From: Guadua angustifolia
Lineage: Eukaryota > Streptophyta > Magnoliopsida > Poales > Poaceae
Direction: 5' to 3'
Length of the DNA: 64,000 nucleotides
Assembly (NCBI GenBank): GCA_036346375.1
Contig: CM070517.1
Coordinates: forward strand, 45,046,200 to 45,110,199
The notes below the pieces were generated by a model. The model searched no databases. It saw nothing but the letters and a program-made list of their open reading frames with translations, and was not told where the DNA came from. Position 1 is the stretch's first letter; each line of letters begins with the position of its first letter. Made by a program: the position numbers and the translations under genes. Below, piece by piece: positions 44,618 through 57,141 of the stretch.

Positions 44618-45910
44618 CTAAGCAGAAGAAAATTTCGAACAACAGGAACTAATGATGGAAGTTCTGCTGGGGTGCGGGGGGGGAAAAGAGGATCGATCAC
44701 AGATGGTAGCATGCTGGAGAATTGGATTAGGCCAGTAATTAAGAAATATAGAAAACATGCTGCCCAAAGCAAGATTGTTCTTGTCAATCGCAACAATGAA
44801 TGGCCAGGGTGCACCGGCAGTAGCCCTTTCTGTAGGTTCCCAAAGTAGTTCGCCGGTTCGCCCGTCCCTCAGCCGCACAATGTGTAGGTTTGATGTCGGC
44901 CATAAGAAGTATGCCGCGCTGTTTTCTGTGTGTGCGCACCCAGAAGCAATTGGTTGCATTGATGGAGAACAAGGAAATGACTGGTGATGGTTGCAATACC
45001 CCTCCACGTTATGTGATGATTCTTCCGATTGCGCCAAAACTGAGAGCTGCATCCTGTCATCTGAAGGCCTCATTGTGCTGAACAGTTCGTGAACCTATAA
45101 TAGATAGTAGAAGCTATGACCCTAAAAATGAGAACAAACGAGTCAAAAAACATGATCTTCAAGGCTAATAACCCGAGGTAGAAATGTCAGAAGAGACTGG
45201 AAAGCCAATAACCATGCAAATGTGTTTCCAACCTATGGACTTAGAATGGACAGGGCCAATCTATGGTGAAAATAAACAATGTCTGAAGCTAGATAGCATC
45301 CAAGATAAACACAAGATAATAAACAACTACTTGTGGAGTAGCCTGCTATTTTGGGGGAATATGTTCTGCAAATCGCAAGGAGAACCACGAAAACAAAAGC
45401 AATCTGATTTTTTGCGTTTCTCACGGATGACAGAGCGGGCATTCTCCACCAATCCATCGTACGACGAATATGATCCGCTTGTATGGCACGTCTGCCATAG
45501 AAATAAGCAGATAAGAGGATGGCAAAAATAAGGTTGCAGGTTTTCGGCACAGCCTGGCAACACCTTGAGCAACACCAATACTCATTCCACACATATATAG
45601 CAACACCATCTCCCATTCCACACATAGCAACATGCACCAGCAACACCACCTCTCATTCCATACACAACACTAGGTTACAAAGCTATATGCATGGCATTAT
45701 GTTGCTTCAGGGGGCACACAAGTACTCACCGATCGCGGAGGAGTTCCGCGGGGAGGAGGAGTAGCCGACGGGGAGGAGAGGATGCTCGCGCGTCACCTCC
45801 ACAGCCTCGGGCTCGAGAGTGCGACCGTGCGTGTAGCTAGACACCGGCCGGTGAGGGGAGGTCGACGGGAGAAGCCGGCTGGGCGACGCACCGACCGAGG
45901 CTGGGGGCAT
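44618..45910 (-). pseudogene. Probable captured host gene pieces in CACTA element
   Basis: On the minus strand, 45730-45910 is a GC-rich exon-like piece: it starts ATG, reads MPPASVGASPSRLLPS and ends at a good donor (cggtgagt). 44618-45073 is a 151-codon frame containing NSAAYFLWPTSNLHIVRLRD followed by GRTGELLWEP. Different base composition and splice-like borders suggest transduplicated gene exons. I do not recognise the parent gene, and whether the pieces belong together is uncertain. Confidence 0.5.
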
Positions 45911-46449
45911 CGGCGAGGTCAGGGGACGTGAAGCCCAGGAGGAGGAACACCGGGAGGCTAGGGTTCGAGCGAGGGAGACAAAACTTAACGCATATGAGTC
46001 TGCGCTACGAAGCTCTTTATCGGCCGGTATGTTTATATAGTGATCTGAGGTCATATCACAGACGGTTCTTAATAAAAATCGTCTGTGATGTGAACTTATC
46101 ACAGTCGGTTGGTATTTAAAACCGTCTGTGATAGTATCACAGTCTGTTTTTAACTAAAACCGTCTGTGATATTGAAGTATATCGCTGAGCATTCATAACG
46201 AGAACTGTCTGTGATTGTTTCACTGACGGTGTCACTATAGAACTGTCAGTGATATTCTTTTTCACAGACGGTTTATTCTAACCGTCTGTGTTGAGACGTC
46301 TAATATAAGTCTTTCTGTAGTAGTGGTAACGAAAGAGCACAACAAATCCACTAAGCAATCAGCCGCACACACGTAATTGAAACAAGTTCCGTAAAGTACT
46401 ATTCGGCCAATACTGAGTCAAGCTATTCAGTGATAATCATATGAACATC

Positions 46450-47062
46450 AACCTCATAGCCAATGAATCAACAAATTAATATTTCTACCATTAATAGAAG
46501 GTAGCCACCTAGTTTATGGCCAAGTTTACTTCTGAAATTGTTTAATTCAACATATAGAGACCTAATTACATCATCGAGCATTCAATTGGCAGCAAACAGA
46601 GAGAGTGCTTCAAAGAATATTCACAAAGGAACAAGCACTCAAAGCTTATTTTGATGACAGAGCAAGGCAGGAGAAATATCCACTGTCCCAGAAATCCAGT
46701 TATGACCATATGTGCCACAGTTAGAATGGCCTGGATAACAGAGATACAATGCTCTCTCCACACAAGTGACACACCAAGTGCAGAGATGACCCTAAAAAAT
46801 TAGCAGCCCAAGATAATCCCCAAATAAATTTCATCCCAAGAGCTCGGTGCAAGAACCAAGCTCTCTGCACTGCAGTCAAAGATCAAGCCTTCGAGACAGC
46901 GAGCAAGAACTGAACCAGGCTGCTCGGTTCACAGAATCAAGTGAAGCCTTTCGATGCAAAGCTCCAGATCAAGACAACCGGAGGAAAAACAAAGATGAAA
47001 AGCAAGTGAAAATTTCGATGTAACCTGTCTTCCGAGAAGAAGAGCAGGAAGGAACCTTAGAA
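46450..47062. repeat. Duplicated segment, copy 1 (partner 62348-62916)
   Basis: From cctcatagccaatgaatcaa to ggaaggaaccttag the sequence is almost identical to 62348-62916. Copy 2 lacks about 42 bases (near 47005-47047) between short agca repeats. A 68-codon minus frame (46566-46772) is identical in both copies but has no known domain. Confidence 0.92.
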
Positions 47063-47189
47063 GTGAAGGAGGGCTCAAGCCACACGCATCCCCGCGACCC
47101 AGCCCCCTCAACGGTCGGCGAAGATCGCGCACACTAGCCCACAAGTCCAACTCCAAAATTCGAGATAACACAAAATTTCACAATACGCC

Positions 47190-47324
47190 ATGCGTCCCAC
47201 CGCCAGCTCCTTCCTGCTCCTCGTCGTGGCCGCCGCCGTGTCCCTCGCCTCCCATGCGCTGCAGCTCCGGCCGCCGGCCGCCGGCGCGTGCATGCCGCGT
47301 GAGAGGGACGCGCTGCTTGACTAG
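47190..47324 (+). pseudogene. LRR-RLP N-terminal relic
   Basis: Starts MRPTASSFLLLVVAAAVSLA, continues through a signal peptide to CMPRERDALLD, then stops (tag at 47322). It matches the first about 45 residues of the RLP at 52658 (MHPTASCFLLLVAAATF...). Everything after the LRRNT start is gone, so it cannot make a receptor. Duplicated copy 1 lies directly upstream. Confidence 0.85.
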
Positions 47325-48084
47325 CATGGACCTATACCCTCTGATCAATGTACAGCTATATAGCTAGGGTTGCCCCAGGAGGCCAGGACTGTCATCGATC
47401 ATGCTTATTTCCCACGGACTGCGTGAGCGGCTAGTTCCAGTTGACTGACAGATGGGCCCACAAAACAGAATGACGTGTACTGTGTTAAAAAAAACAGAAT
47501 GACGTGTCGTTTCAACTTGCATATATGCCCCGGGCCCCGGCAGTCGGCGGCGAGCGAGTTTTCTCCCCCTCCCTGCTCCACCGCCTTCCTCTTCCCCATG
47601 CTCGGCCGAACGTCACGAACGCCAAACCACTCCAGCTCCCAACTGATCCCCTCGCTCTGGCGCCGACACTGCCTCCCCAACTCCAGTGCCGGATTTGTGC
47701 CGGAGAGGAGGGAGAATGCTCGAGAGGCAAGCCCTAGTTGATATTTTTTTTAATTGAATTTTTCTGAGTTGATTTTTTTAATTCAATTTTTTTCTAGTGG
47801 AATTTTTTCCTAGTTGATGTTTTTTATCGTTTTTTTTTCCAACTTATGTTTTTTCCGAACCGATCCCCGATTTTTTAGGCGATGAACTCCGAATGCAAAA
47901 ATCAAAAAAAGTTCCTGCCGCACACATACACAATGCCACTGGCTGCTCTAAACTCGTAGATAGCTAGCGGCCGAACCCATCCACTACACCATGTCTCTCT
48001 GCCTAGTGGACGACTTTGTGTCCGTCTCACAATTAGCCATCACCTTTTGGCCGGCTTACTGTTGAAAGTAGAGTAGGGATTGAA
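47325..48084. other. Intergenic DNA with GC-rich patch
   Basis: 47500-47740 is GC-rich with overlapping open frames but no domain. 47740-47860 is T-rich. 47995-48059 (ctctctgcctagtggacg...) is a direct repeat of 52424-52484, the DNA upstream of the RLP at 52658. It ends in target duplication TTGAA (48080-48084). Confidence 0.5.
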
Positions 48085-51000
48085 TGTAAGGCCTCCATTT
48101 CTTATAATAAATATTAATAATAGGTACCATGTGTATTCCGTATTAGTTCCATGATCAGTGGCTAGCACACACATTCACAAACTGATATCACAACTATACA
48201 TAAACTTTATTACAACAGCGAAAACATATTACATAGTATTCTTACAATACCAAAAGTAAAACTTTGTTGTGGAGATAGGTATCTTGTAGTATGCCTTTAA
48301 CCTATTATCTCCACAGGCAACTGATAAGGTAAAATTCTAGTAAAATTTGCCGTTAACAATTCTGAATCCTGCGTCAAAGTATGTGTGTCAGGGTAATCTG
48401 AATCTTCACATAAAAATATCAACATAGGCAAGTTGAGTACGTACATATTCGCAAGACTTTTGCAAATACTAAATATACATACAAGCCAATTCAAAGGAAA
48501 GGCTCTACGGTTATTTTACACAAAGCTAATTTGAAATTTGTAAATACTGAATAATAATTTGCAAGCAGAATTTAAACAAAACAATTTAATATTGAAAATA
48601 ACAAAATGTAAGTACGAATAAATAAATTTCACAAACCTGGGTATCTTGACCATATCCAAAGACCATTTCTACCAATACCAGGTAGAATCCAAAGTTTTAT
48701 GAAAAATAAAAATAGCTAATTAGTGCTGGCGCACCAAGACTCCTATGACCGCGAGAACGGCTTTTCGAAAAATTTTACACTCTGCAGAGGTGTACATTTT
48801 TACCCACAAGGAATGATTATCCCCTTTTGCCTGGCCATTAACACACTTCCTTTGGTGTGTCGACAATATAATCATATCATAACCGTTACATCACTTAACC
48901 CTAACTTTACACCAGTCCGGAACGAAAACCCATACAATGGTAGAAGAACTCAGAGCGTAGAAATGATGAAACTCTCCATAGCATGGCATACACCGTTGTA
49001 TCAGCAAACGTGACTCCCAACACCTCGGTGTAGGCGCCCCTCCGAGCATTCCATTAAGAAACAACTCACACATCTCCAGCCTTCCAATGTGCAAAACTAG
49101 CTTTAAATAACTTAATAGGTTAAGATTATCCTATACCAACACTTATGGTTGTACAGTATTTATCAGGTTTAATGAACATTGAGTTTGGTCCTTAATCTGA
49201 CACGGACAATAATCTCTCCCTACACTATGTGCAACACATGTACATCCGGCTATTGACAATAATTGTCCGCATCAAAACTATGGTTTTAATTTTATTTTTA
49301 ATTAAAATTCCAACCATAAGGAAAGGTCATACCCAACATTTTGTCATATCCAACATTTTTAACCACATTGGAATTTTAAATCTTTAATTATGGCTAAGCA
49401 CAATGTCTAAGGAATCCCATGTTAATATTAGATATTGTCTATCCTATTCTAGAATTATTAAGGTATACAAATCCATACTTATCAAGGAAATTCCATGTGT
49501 CTACAGGTATAATTACCATTACCCACAATATAGCTGAATATACGCATGCAATAAAACATTTAATGAAAACATTTGCAAAACTGGGACCAACATGATCAAA
49601 GGGAGTGCTTGCCTTGTTGATTATCGAAGTTGATTTCTTAATCGTTGACGGCTACCTTGAATTTGTCGGATTCTACACGTCGTTCGTCAATAACACAATA
49701 AATAACAAATTTCAATAGGGCAAAAAGAAATCAGATAGAAAAACTGAATAAAATAATTACATAAAACAGGTATGTTTTTAAGGTTTGCTTGTTTTATAAT
49801 TTATTTTTATGAATTTAAAAGATAAATATTATGTATTTATTTATTTATATTATCAAATTTAAGAAACAAAATTATTTGAATTAATATTGAACTATTAATT
49901 ACCACATGAAATAACTTAAATATTTTATATAATGAGCCCTAAGTATTTTTTTTGCATATTTAGGTTTTAAGGGTCTAAAGATTCTAAAAAATTGTTTCAT
50001 TCAATTTGAAGTTCATTTGTAAAAATTTTATGTATGGCATATTTTAAATTTTTTCTTTAAATTCAAATTTAAAATTTAAACAGAGTTCATTTTCAAATTA
50101 TTTTTGCATATTCTGAATCTACATGATTTTATATGAATTTATAAATTTATTTTGTTTTATTTTAACTTATGGTTCAAAAGTTATACTTATTTGAATGCAC
50201 TAGGGTTTTACAAATTCTAAAAATCAGGAAACTTTCCATTTTCAGAAGTACGCTTTTAGTCTGGATTTACGCTTTCCGTTTTTGTTCTAAGTCAGGGCTG
50301 AGGCACTGATCGGCCGGGCCTAGTTGGCAGGTAGAGGGGTTGTGCATGTGTGACCGACGTGCGGGCCCGCGAGCTACTTAGCGCGAGTAGCTGATCAACG
50401 GGGCCCACGAGCAGAGGCTGAGCGACGGTAAAAGAGACCGAGTGGTCGACCTCTTGGCCCCACATGGCGGTGACCTGAAATAGAGAAGGTGGGTTCCGAG
50501 CTTGCCGCCGACGAGAGGAGGCCGGAGCCAGAGAACGAGTTCCACGGCGAGCATCAGGGCTTCCATGCACACCTAGGGGAGCACTCAAGGTCACCAGAAA
50601 TAGCCGGAGTCAGCACGCCACCGTGGATGGGGGCAAAGGCAGCCATGGTCAACTGGCAGAGCAGCTAAAATAGGAATTCACTAGCTTCATTTTCACCACT
50701 ATTAGTAGGATATCAGTGCATCACAGAGCTTCTGTTTTGCTACTTCTACAAGGAAATGAGTGGATGTTTTAGACTCTCACCGTGCAAGGCGACGGCGGAA
50801 GGTGTTGCATAGGTGTGGCGGCTCGCTGAAGAGGATAGGCTCCAATTGGGGTCGAGGATGAGTACTAGGCGCTATGAGGGAGCTCTGGGCTGTGTTTCTT
50901 GAAATGGTATGGGCTAGTTTGGTTAATCGGGGTTTTCCCCCTTTTCACTGCTTGCGTCGGTTTTGACGAAGAAGATGGGAGTCCGGCGGTGTTATGGACG

Positions 51001-52255
51001 ATGTGCGGAAAGCAGCAGAAGGCGGTGATGGGTGCTCTGGTGCAAAATGGAATGAATGGTAAGCTTAGTAATGCCTCCCATGCATTTATATAGTGGAAGC
51101 AAGTCGGTTCAACAGCGTTTGAATGCAAGATCAAAACGGCGGCTCGGCCAGGATGGCACGCGAGGCTTCTTCTCGACACCACAGCACAGAGTGAGACCTT
51201 CGAGGCGATGACATAGCAGCAGAATGTTAGAGAGTTGGCAGGGCAACCTCAGGCAACGTGCATTGTGGCGGAGTCGCGACTACAAGGAGTGAGGCGGTGC
51301 GGATCGGCCAACTGCGAGAGAGAGAGAAACAGAGTGGAGAGGAAGGAATAAGAAGAAACGGGAGAGGTGGCTGACATGTGGGGGCAAGTTGGCAGGGAAG
51401 AAGTCGGCAGGGCCAGCTCAAGGTGTCGGGCCCACAAGTCTATGACAGCAAAGGGGCTGCACTACTGAAGACTCTGGACAACACCAGATTGATCCATTGG
51501 TTAGAGTTACCATTTTGACTTGGTTATTTTTGAAAGTTTTTACCTAGGTCGGCAAGGTAAAGACCATCACCCAGTAAAATTTTAAGGTTAAAACTCATTA
51601 TAGAAAATTTATTATAATTCTGACAGTGCAACTTTTAAATTTCTGTCTATTCTGTTTTTCATTTAATTGAAGGTTAAAATTCGTTTAATATTTTATGAAT
51701 TTTTAGAATCTAAAATGGAATTATTTATCTAATATAAAATTTTTAGATTTTTATATTTAGTATTTTAATTCTAAAAATTCTGACATTGTCAATTATTAGT
51801 TTTCTATTTTTGAATTTTTAAAAGCATCAAATGTAGGTTTTAATTTTTGATATTTTTATTATAGGTATATAAGGTTATCATGTCGGCATGGTAAATTTTT
51901 TGTCTTGAGGTGAACTCTGGTGATTTCTGTGGAAATCTATTAAGATGTGGGCTGACATATTCTTTCATGATTACTTTCATCTTTTTATTATATTTTATTA
52001 ATCCAGATCATTAAAAATCTCATACCTAGGGTTCTGGATAGCTGTAGCATCTTTTAGGACTTTTGAAGATTTTTTTCTTGATTTTGGGTTTTTACCTTTT
52101 ACCATTACCTTTTACCATCTTACTTATTTGATTTTCTTTTATAAGCAAAAAGCCAAAAGAATATATAATAATTCAGGAAAAACCATAAAATACATAAATA
52201 AATTATATAAAAACTTTTAATTTTTTTCTCATTTTATTAATTTTGGGTTGTTACA
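48085..52255. mobile_element. Solo LTR of 4.17 kb (probable Ty3/gypsy, Tekay-like), TSD TTGAA
   Basis: Opens TGTAAGGCCTCC and closes TTTTGGGTTGTTACA, flanked by perfect TTGAA duplications (48080-48084 and 52256-52260). No internal repeat of its own ends and no gag-pol were seen, so the whole is read as one very long solo LTR. Long TGT...ACA LTRs with AT-rich ends and a GC-rich middle (50290-51480) fit Del/Tekay chromoviruses. This lineage call is inference. Frames inside are not coding-like. Confidence 0.75.
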
Positions 52256-52423
52256 TTGAACTCGAGAATAGAATAAAGAATAATCAATAATGATATCGTT
52301 GTATTATTGCACATGTGTTTACATATTTATACAAGCCAATGAATAGTAGTTGATGGTGTCCAAAAGACATCCATTCTAACAATCGTGTTAACTGCTAATT
52401 GCAGTTGCTAATAGCGGTTAATA

Positions 52424-52484
52424 TCTCTGCCTAGTGGACGCTTTGTGTCCGTCTCACAATTAGGCCCACCTTTTGGCCGGCTTA
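52424..52484. repeat. Direct repeat of 47995-48059 upstream of RLP
   Basis: Shares tctctgcctagtggacg, ctttgtgtccgtctcacaat and ccttttggccggcttac with the earlier copy. It lies about 170 bases before the RLP start, so it is probably part of an RLP promoter that was duplicated with the gene. Confidence 0.8.
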
Positions 52485-52657
52485 CCACACTAATCTCTAT
52501 CGGCATGATTGCGCGCTAGGAAATGCCACTTGACTGTGTTGACTCGATCGAGCAGCTTGTAACTAAGAGTGCCATTAGAAGGCAGTAAGCACGCATGCAA
52601 GACGCAACAAATTTAACGATCAGCCCGGTTAGACAACTAGCCAATCACCGATTCACC

Positions 52658-55526
52658 ATGCATCCCACTGCCAGCTGCTTCTTGCTCCTCGTCGCGGCCG
52701 CCACCTTCCATGCGCTGCACCTCCGCCCACATGTCGCGCGTGCCGGTGCTGCCGGCGCGTGCGTGCCACGCGAGAGGTACGCCCTGCTGGCCTTCAAGAA
52801 AGGCATCACCAAGGACCCCGCCGGCCGCCTCGCCTCGTGGAGGCGAGGCGGGGACTGCTGCCGATGGAGGGGCGTCCGGTGCAGCAACCGTACCGGCCGT
52901 GTCCTCATGCTTCAGCTTCGAGCTGTGCCAGGCTGGTGCGATGCTTTCGGTCTCGATGCCCCCTCCTGTTCACACGATACAGCTCTGGTTGGCCAGATAA
53001 CTCCTTCCCTTCTCTCTCTGGAGCATCTGGAGCACCTCGATCTTAGCTTCAACTCTTTGGAGGGGCCGACCGGTCGCCTTCCGGAGTTCTTGGGCTCTAT
53101 GAAGAGCTTGAGATATCTGAGCCTCTCCAGCATGCCATTTACTGGTGTGCTGCCCCCTCAGCTCGGCAATCTTTCAAATCTGCACTATCTAGACCTTTCC
53201 GACTATTCTGGTGCAGTAACAAGCATGAACTCAACAAATATGTCATGGCTAACACATCTGCCATCGTTACGGTACCTCGACCTGTCGTGGTCCGTAAACC
53301 TTGGCGTGATATCTGATTGGGCTCATGTCGTCAACATGGTTCCTTCTTTGAGAGTCCTCTATTTTAGAGGTTGCGAACTTCAGAGTGCAAACCAATCGCT
53401 CCCGCACTTAAACCTCACAAAACTTGAGAGGCTCGATCTCTCTTCTAACTTTTTTAATCATGCGTCCGCATCCTGTTGGTTTTGGAGCTTGACAAGCCTC
53501 AAGTACCTCAACCTTGGATTCACCGGTTTATCCGGTCAGATTCCTGATGCACTAGCAGGTATGACATCCCTCCAAGTCTTTGATTTTACAGAAAATAATA
53601 TCCAGGGCACTATAGAACCGAACTTGCTGAGGAACCTATGCAATCTGGAAATCCTATACCTTCGGCATAGCCGCACATCTGGGAACATAATAGAGTTATT
53701 CGAGAGTTTGTTGCAATGTTCATCGTCCAATAAACTTCAGGAATTAGATTTGAGTTTCAACAATATCACTGGAACCCTACCAGCTTTCATGGGCCAATTG
53801 ACCAGCTTAGTCAAACTCTACCTCTCCAACAACCAACTCACTGGACACGTGCCCTCTGAGATCAGTAAGCTTACTAACTTGACTAGGATGGACCTAAGCC
53901 AAAATGATTTGCATGGTGTCATCACAGAAGAACACTTTGCTGGCCTGCACAGCTTAAAATTCATAGACTTGTCTGGTAATCACTTGAAGATAGTGGTACG
54001 TCCTGAGTGGTTACCCCCATTTAGACTAGAAAGCGCAAGATTTGCTTCTTGCCAAATGGGTCCTCAATTTCCTGCTTGGCTTCAACGGTTGGTGGATATT
54101 GAGGAGATTGACATTTCAAACACAGGTATAACTGACTATTTGCCAGATTGGTTTTTTTACCGTATTTGCAAAGGCTAGAATTTTGGACTTCTCCGAAAAC
54201 TGAATCAGCGGCAGCTTGCCAACAAATATGGAAACCATGTCTTGGGAAGAACTATATCTATTTAAAAACCAACTAACTGGTCAAATACCTCCATTGCCGA
54301 GAAACCTCACGACATTGGACATCTCAAGGAACTCTCTTTCAGGACCGTTGCCATCAAACTTTCGAACTCCAAATCTCTGGTTTATGGTTCTGTCCTCCAA
54401 CTACTTCTCGGGTCGTATTCCGGGTTCCATCTGCGAATCGCAAGAGTTATATGTCTTGGATTTAGCCAACAATCTCTTCGAGGGTGAATTTCCTCAATGC
54501 TTTGGGATGACAGGAATGGGTGCTCTTCTTTTGAGTAACAATAGCTTCTCTGGTATGTTCCCATCTTTTCTGCAAGGCTGCACATTTCTAGGGCTCCTAG
54601 ATCTATCACGGAATAAGTTCTCTGGAAGATTGCCAACGTGGATTGGAGAGTTAAGTGGGTTACAATATCTACAGCTCAGCTACAATCTGTTCCATGGCGA
54701 TATTCCATCCAACATCACCAATCTTGTACAACTTTATGATCTAAATCTGGCAGGCAATAGATTTTCAGGAGTTATACCTTCGCGTTTGTCAAAATTAACG
54801 GTGATGACTGGAGTACAATATGGTAGTGCTGATCAAATGTGGTTCTTTCACGTATCATATCACTTATCTGTTGTCACGAAGCGGCAAGAGCTTTATTATG
54901 GTTTGGAACTTTCGGGCATGGTGAGCATTGACTTATCGTTGAATTGCCTAACTGGTGGGATTCCAAAAGAAATTGCTTCTCTTGCATTGATAAAAAATCT
55001 GAATTTGTCATGGAATTACTTGAGTGGGAATATTCCAGACAAGATTGGGTCCATGCACTCAATGGAATCACTCGACCTCTCGAGTAACAAACTTTCTGGG
55101 GAAATTCCAATTAGCCTGTCAAATCTAACATATTTGGGCTACTTGGACTTGTCATACAACAATCTCTCAGGAAGAATACCATCGGGGACACAACTTGACA
55201 CCCTCTACGCGAATCATCCATATATGTATAGTGGCAACAATGGTCTTTGCGGGCCTCCTCTTCAAAGGAATTGCTTTGGAGGTATTGCATCAAAGCACGA
55301 CGATGGTGATCACAAGAGAACAACAGCAGATGTCCCTGAGCCAATGTTTTTTTACCTTGGCCTTGTGTCAGGATTTGTTGTTGGCCTCTGGGTGGTGTTT
55401 TGTGCCATGCTCTTCAAGAAAACTTGGAGGATTGCTTATTTCCGCTTTTTCGACAAGGTATATGATAGAATATATGTATTTTTTGTTGTCACTTGGGCAA
55501 GCTTGGCACAAAAGACTACTACATAG
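52658..55526 (+). pseudogene. LRR receptor-like protein, broken by frameshift and stop
   Basis: Close paralogue of the gene at 10930. The start MHPTASCFLLLVAAATF is a signal peptide; an in-frame ATG at 52595 is rejected. The LRRNT cap follows (CVPRERYALLAFKKGI, then CCRWRGVRCSN), then LRRs to DWFF at 54150. There, a run of seven T adds one base and the frame ends at 54178. Reading resumes one frame over (ILDFSEN), meets a TGA at 54201-54203 where the paralogue has a Gln codon, and then is open from 54216 to the end. The C-terminal half contains an island domain (about 54800-54890), NNGLCGPPL, an acidic segment, a transmembrane helix (MFFYLGLVSGFVVGLWVVFC) and a short basic tail. There is no kinase. 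The two independent lesions argue for a recent pseudogene. The first half alone would be a secreted LRR protein of 507 residues. Confidence 0.93.
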
Positions 55527-56744
55527 TACACATTAAGCTAATCGGGAGGCTGGGCTAGAATGGCAACTGCAAATCAAGTTATATTACAAATAAAGCTGCT
55601 GGTAGTGTGTGTTTGACTGTTTTCTGGTTCCATGATGGATACCATATGCATGTTGTTTCGTTTGAAACTAAAACAATAATTGTTGTTTCTCAGTTCATAT
55701 AATGTATGTACGACATCTGTTTGCACTTTTTATGAGGCCAGGCAATGAATGTTATCAATTCCAGGAATGTGTTCTGTGTTCAGAAATCAAAGGTCTCGAC
55801 CACAAGAACCCAATCTTAAAGAGGATAGAAAAAATCCATCATGCCTAACCTGTAAGTAACAACAAATGAGTTACACAAAAACCCTTCAAGCTTCTATGGG
55901 AGGGGAACCCGTCTCTTCATGACAAGTATAGCTATTTAAACAGGAGCCAACTCGAAGAGAATGTTTTTGTAGGATGTCAATCTCATTGGCACATCACAGG
56001 CACTCACACGGCATGAATTAAACATTAAGCTGATACGCGATTGCAATTAATTAAACGGGATGACTTGTGTTCGAACGTCCGTTTTTTCGGAAGCTTGCAA
56101 CATTTTTTTTTCACGTGTGAAACATTTTCTTCCTACGCGTGCAACATTTTTCTTCGATAATAGTAGAAATGTTCGCGCAAAACAAAATATTACAAACGTT
56201 GAAAGAAAATGTTGCACGTATAGAAAAAAATGTTGCACGACGTGTCCGATAAAATGAACAGTAATCGGACGTCCGATTGTTAGTATCACTCTTAATTAAA
56301 GCATAAAGCTTACATCAGAAAGCAGGGCCATATCAAATCCACGCTAGGCACAGCCATCATTGTTAGAAGCTATAACGCAACTTTGCAAAAGAGTGGCACC
56401 ACAATCACCTACTGCCACTAAACGACGATTGAACGCAAAATGCACCATGAACTGCCTCTAAATGAACCTAAACCCTAGGTCAGTAAACCTTTATTTATTG
56501 GGTCCATCGCAAAAGGTAACGACCACGCACAGCAAGGGCAGCGAAAAGAGTCCTTATGCTTATAAGATCAAGTGCTCATAATTTGGAACGGGATGCAGCG
56601 ACTCCGACCAAATCGGTCATTGATGAACGACTCCGACCGTCAACTGCATTTATGGCACTACCAATACTTGCAATATAAACTAGGTAAGCACGCCGCGACC
56701 GCCGTTTCCCACGCGAGCAAATTGAGAAAACACGTGATTTTTTT
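55527..56744. other. Intergenic DNA with a possible MITE
   Basis: 56066-56282 has inverted ends (gttcgaacgtccg against cggacgtccgat) around repeated tgcaacattttt motifs in both orientations, so it is a candidate MITE. The rest has no coding signal. Confidence 0.45.
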
Positions 56745-57065
56745 CCCGAAAAAGGACCTAAACGTAATTTTGATTTTCCGAAGAAGGACTCGATGGCAAT
56801 GCTTAAAAACGCAAAAAGGACATAAACGTAATATATATTCTTTTTCGGGAAAAGGACCCGGTCGTATTTTTTTCCCGAAAAAGGATCTAAACGTAATTTT
56901 GATTTTTTGAAGAAGGACCCGAGCGCAATGCCTAAAAACGCAAAAAGGACATAAACGTAATATATATTCTTTTTCGAGAAAAAGGACCAGGGTGTAATTT
57001 TTTTCCCAAAAAAGGACCTAAACATATTTTTTTCACGAGAAAAGGACCAAAACGAAATTTTTTTC
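56745..57065. repeat. Tandem repeat, about 130-base unit, 2.4 copies
   Basis: Units start at 56745, 56874 and 57005 with ccc(g/a)aaaaagga(c/t)ctaaac. Each full unit contains aaaaacgcaaaaaggacat followed by aaacgtaatatatattcttt. A 178-codon minus frame (56576-57112) runs through all copies, giving a repeated FFGKK/SKLRL/NIYYVYVLFAFL pattern. It is probably a by-product of the repeat, not a gene. Confidence 0.85.
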
Positions 57066-57141
57066 CGCGGCTGCTCGAGCCGTGAGCCGAGCCGCGAGCC
57101 AAGCCGGCTCAAGCCAGCTCAAATCATGGTGAGGGCCGGAT

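Larger units (their letters stand above)
43899..46325. mobile_element. Non-autonomous CACTA element, TSD GTA
   Basis: 2427 bp opening CACTACTACAGA and closing TCTGTAGTAGTG, with the 3-base duplication GTA on both sides (43896-43898 and 46326-46328). Both ends carry clustered subterminal repeats TCACAGACGGTT and the complement AACCGTCTGTGA (43919-44045 and 46056-46290), as expected for transposase binding in this superfamily. No transposase is visible. The interior holds a long hairpin (44063-44539) and probable captured host DNA (about 44618-45930). Confidence 0.95.

Noticed and set aside
45184..45764. Overlapping frames of 70-138 codons in the CACTA interior as separate genes
   Set aside because: No domain and no consistent splice structure; treated as part of captured or filler DNA.
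56576..57112. 178-codon minus frame as a membrane protein gene
   Set aside because: It is generated by a tandem DNA repeat and has no homologous family that I know.
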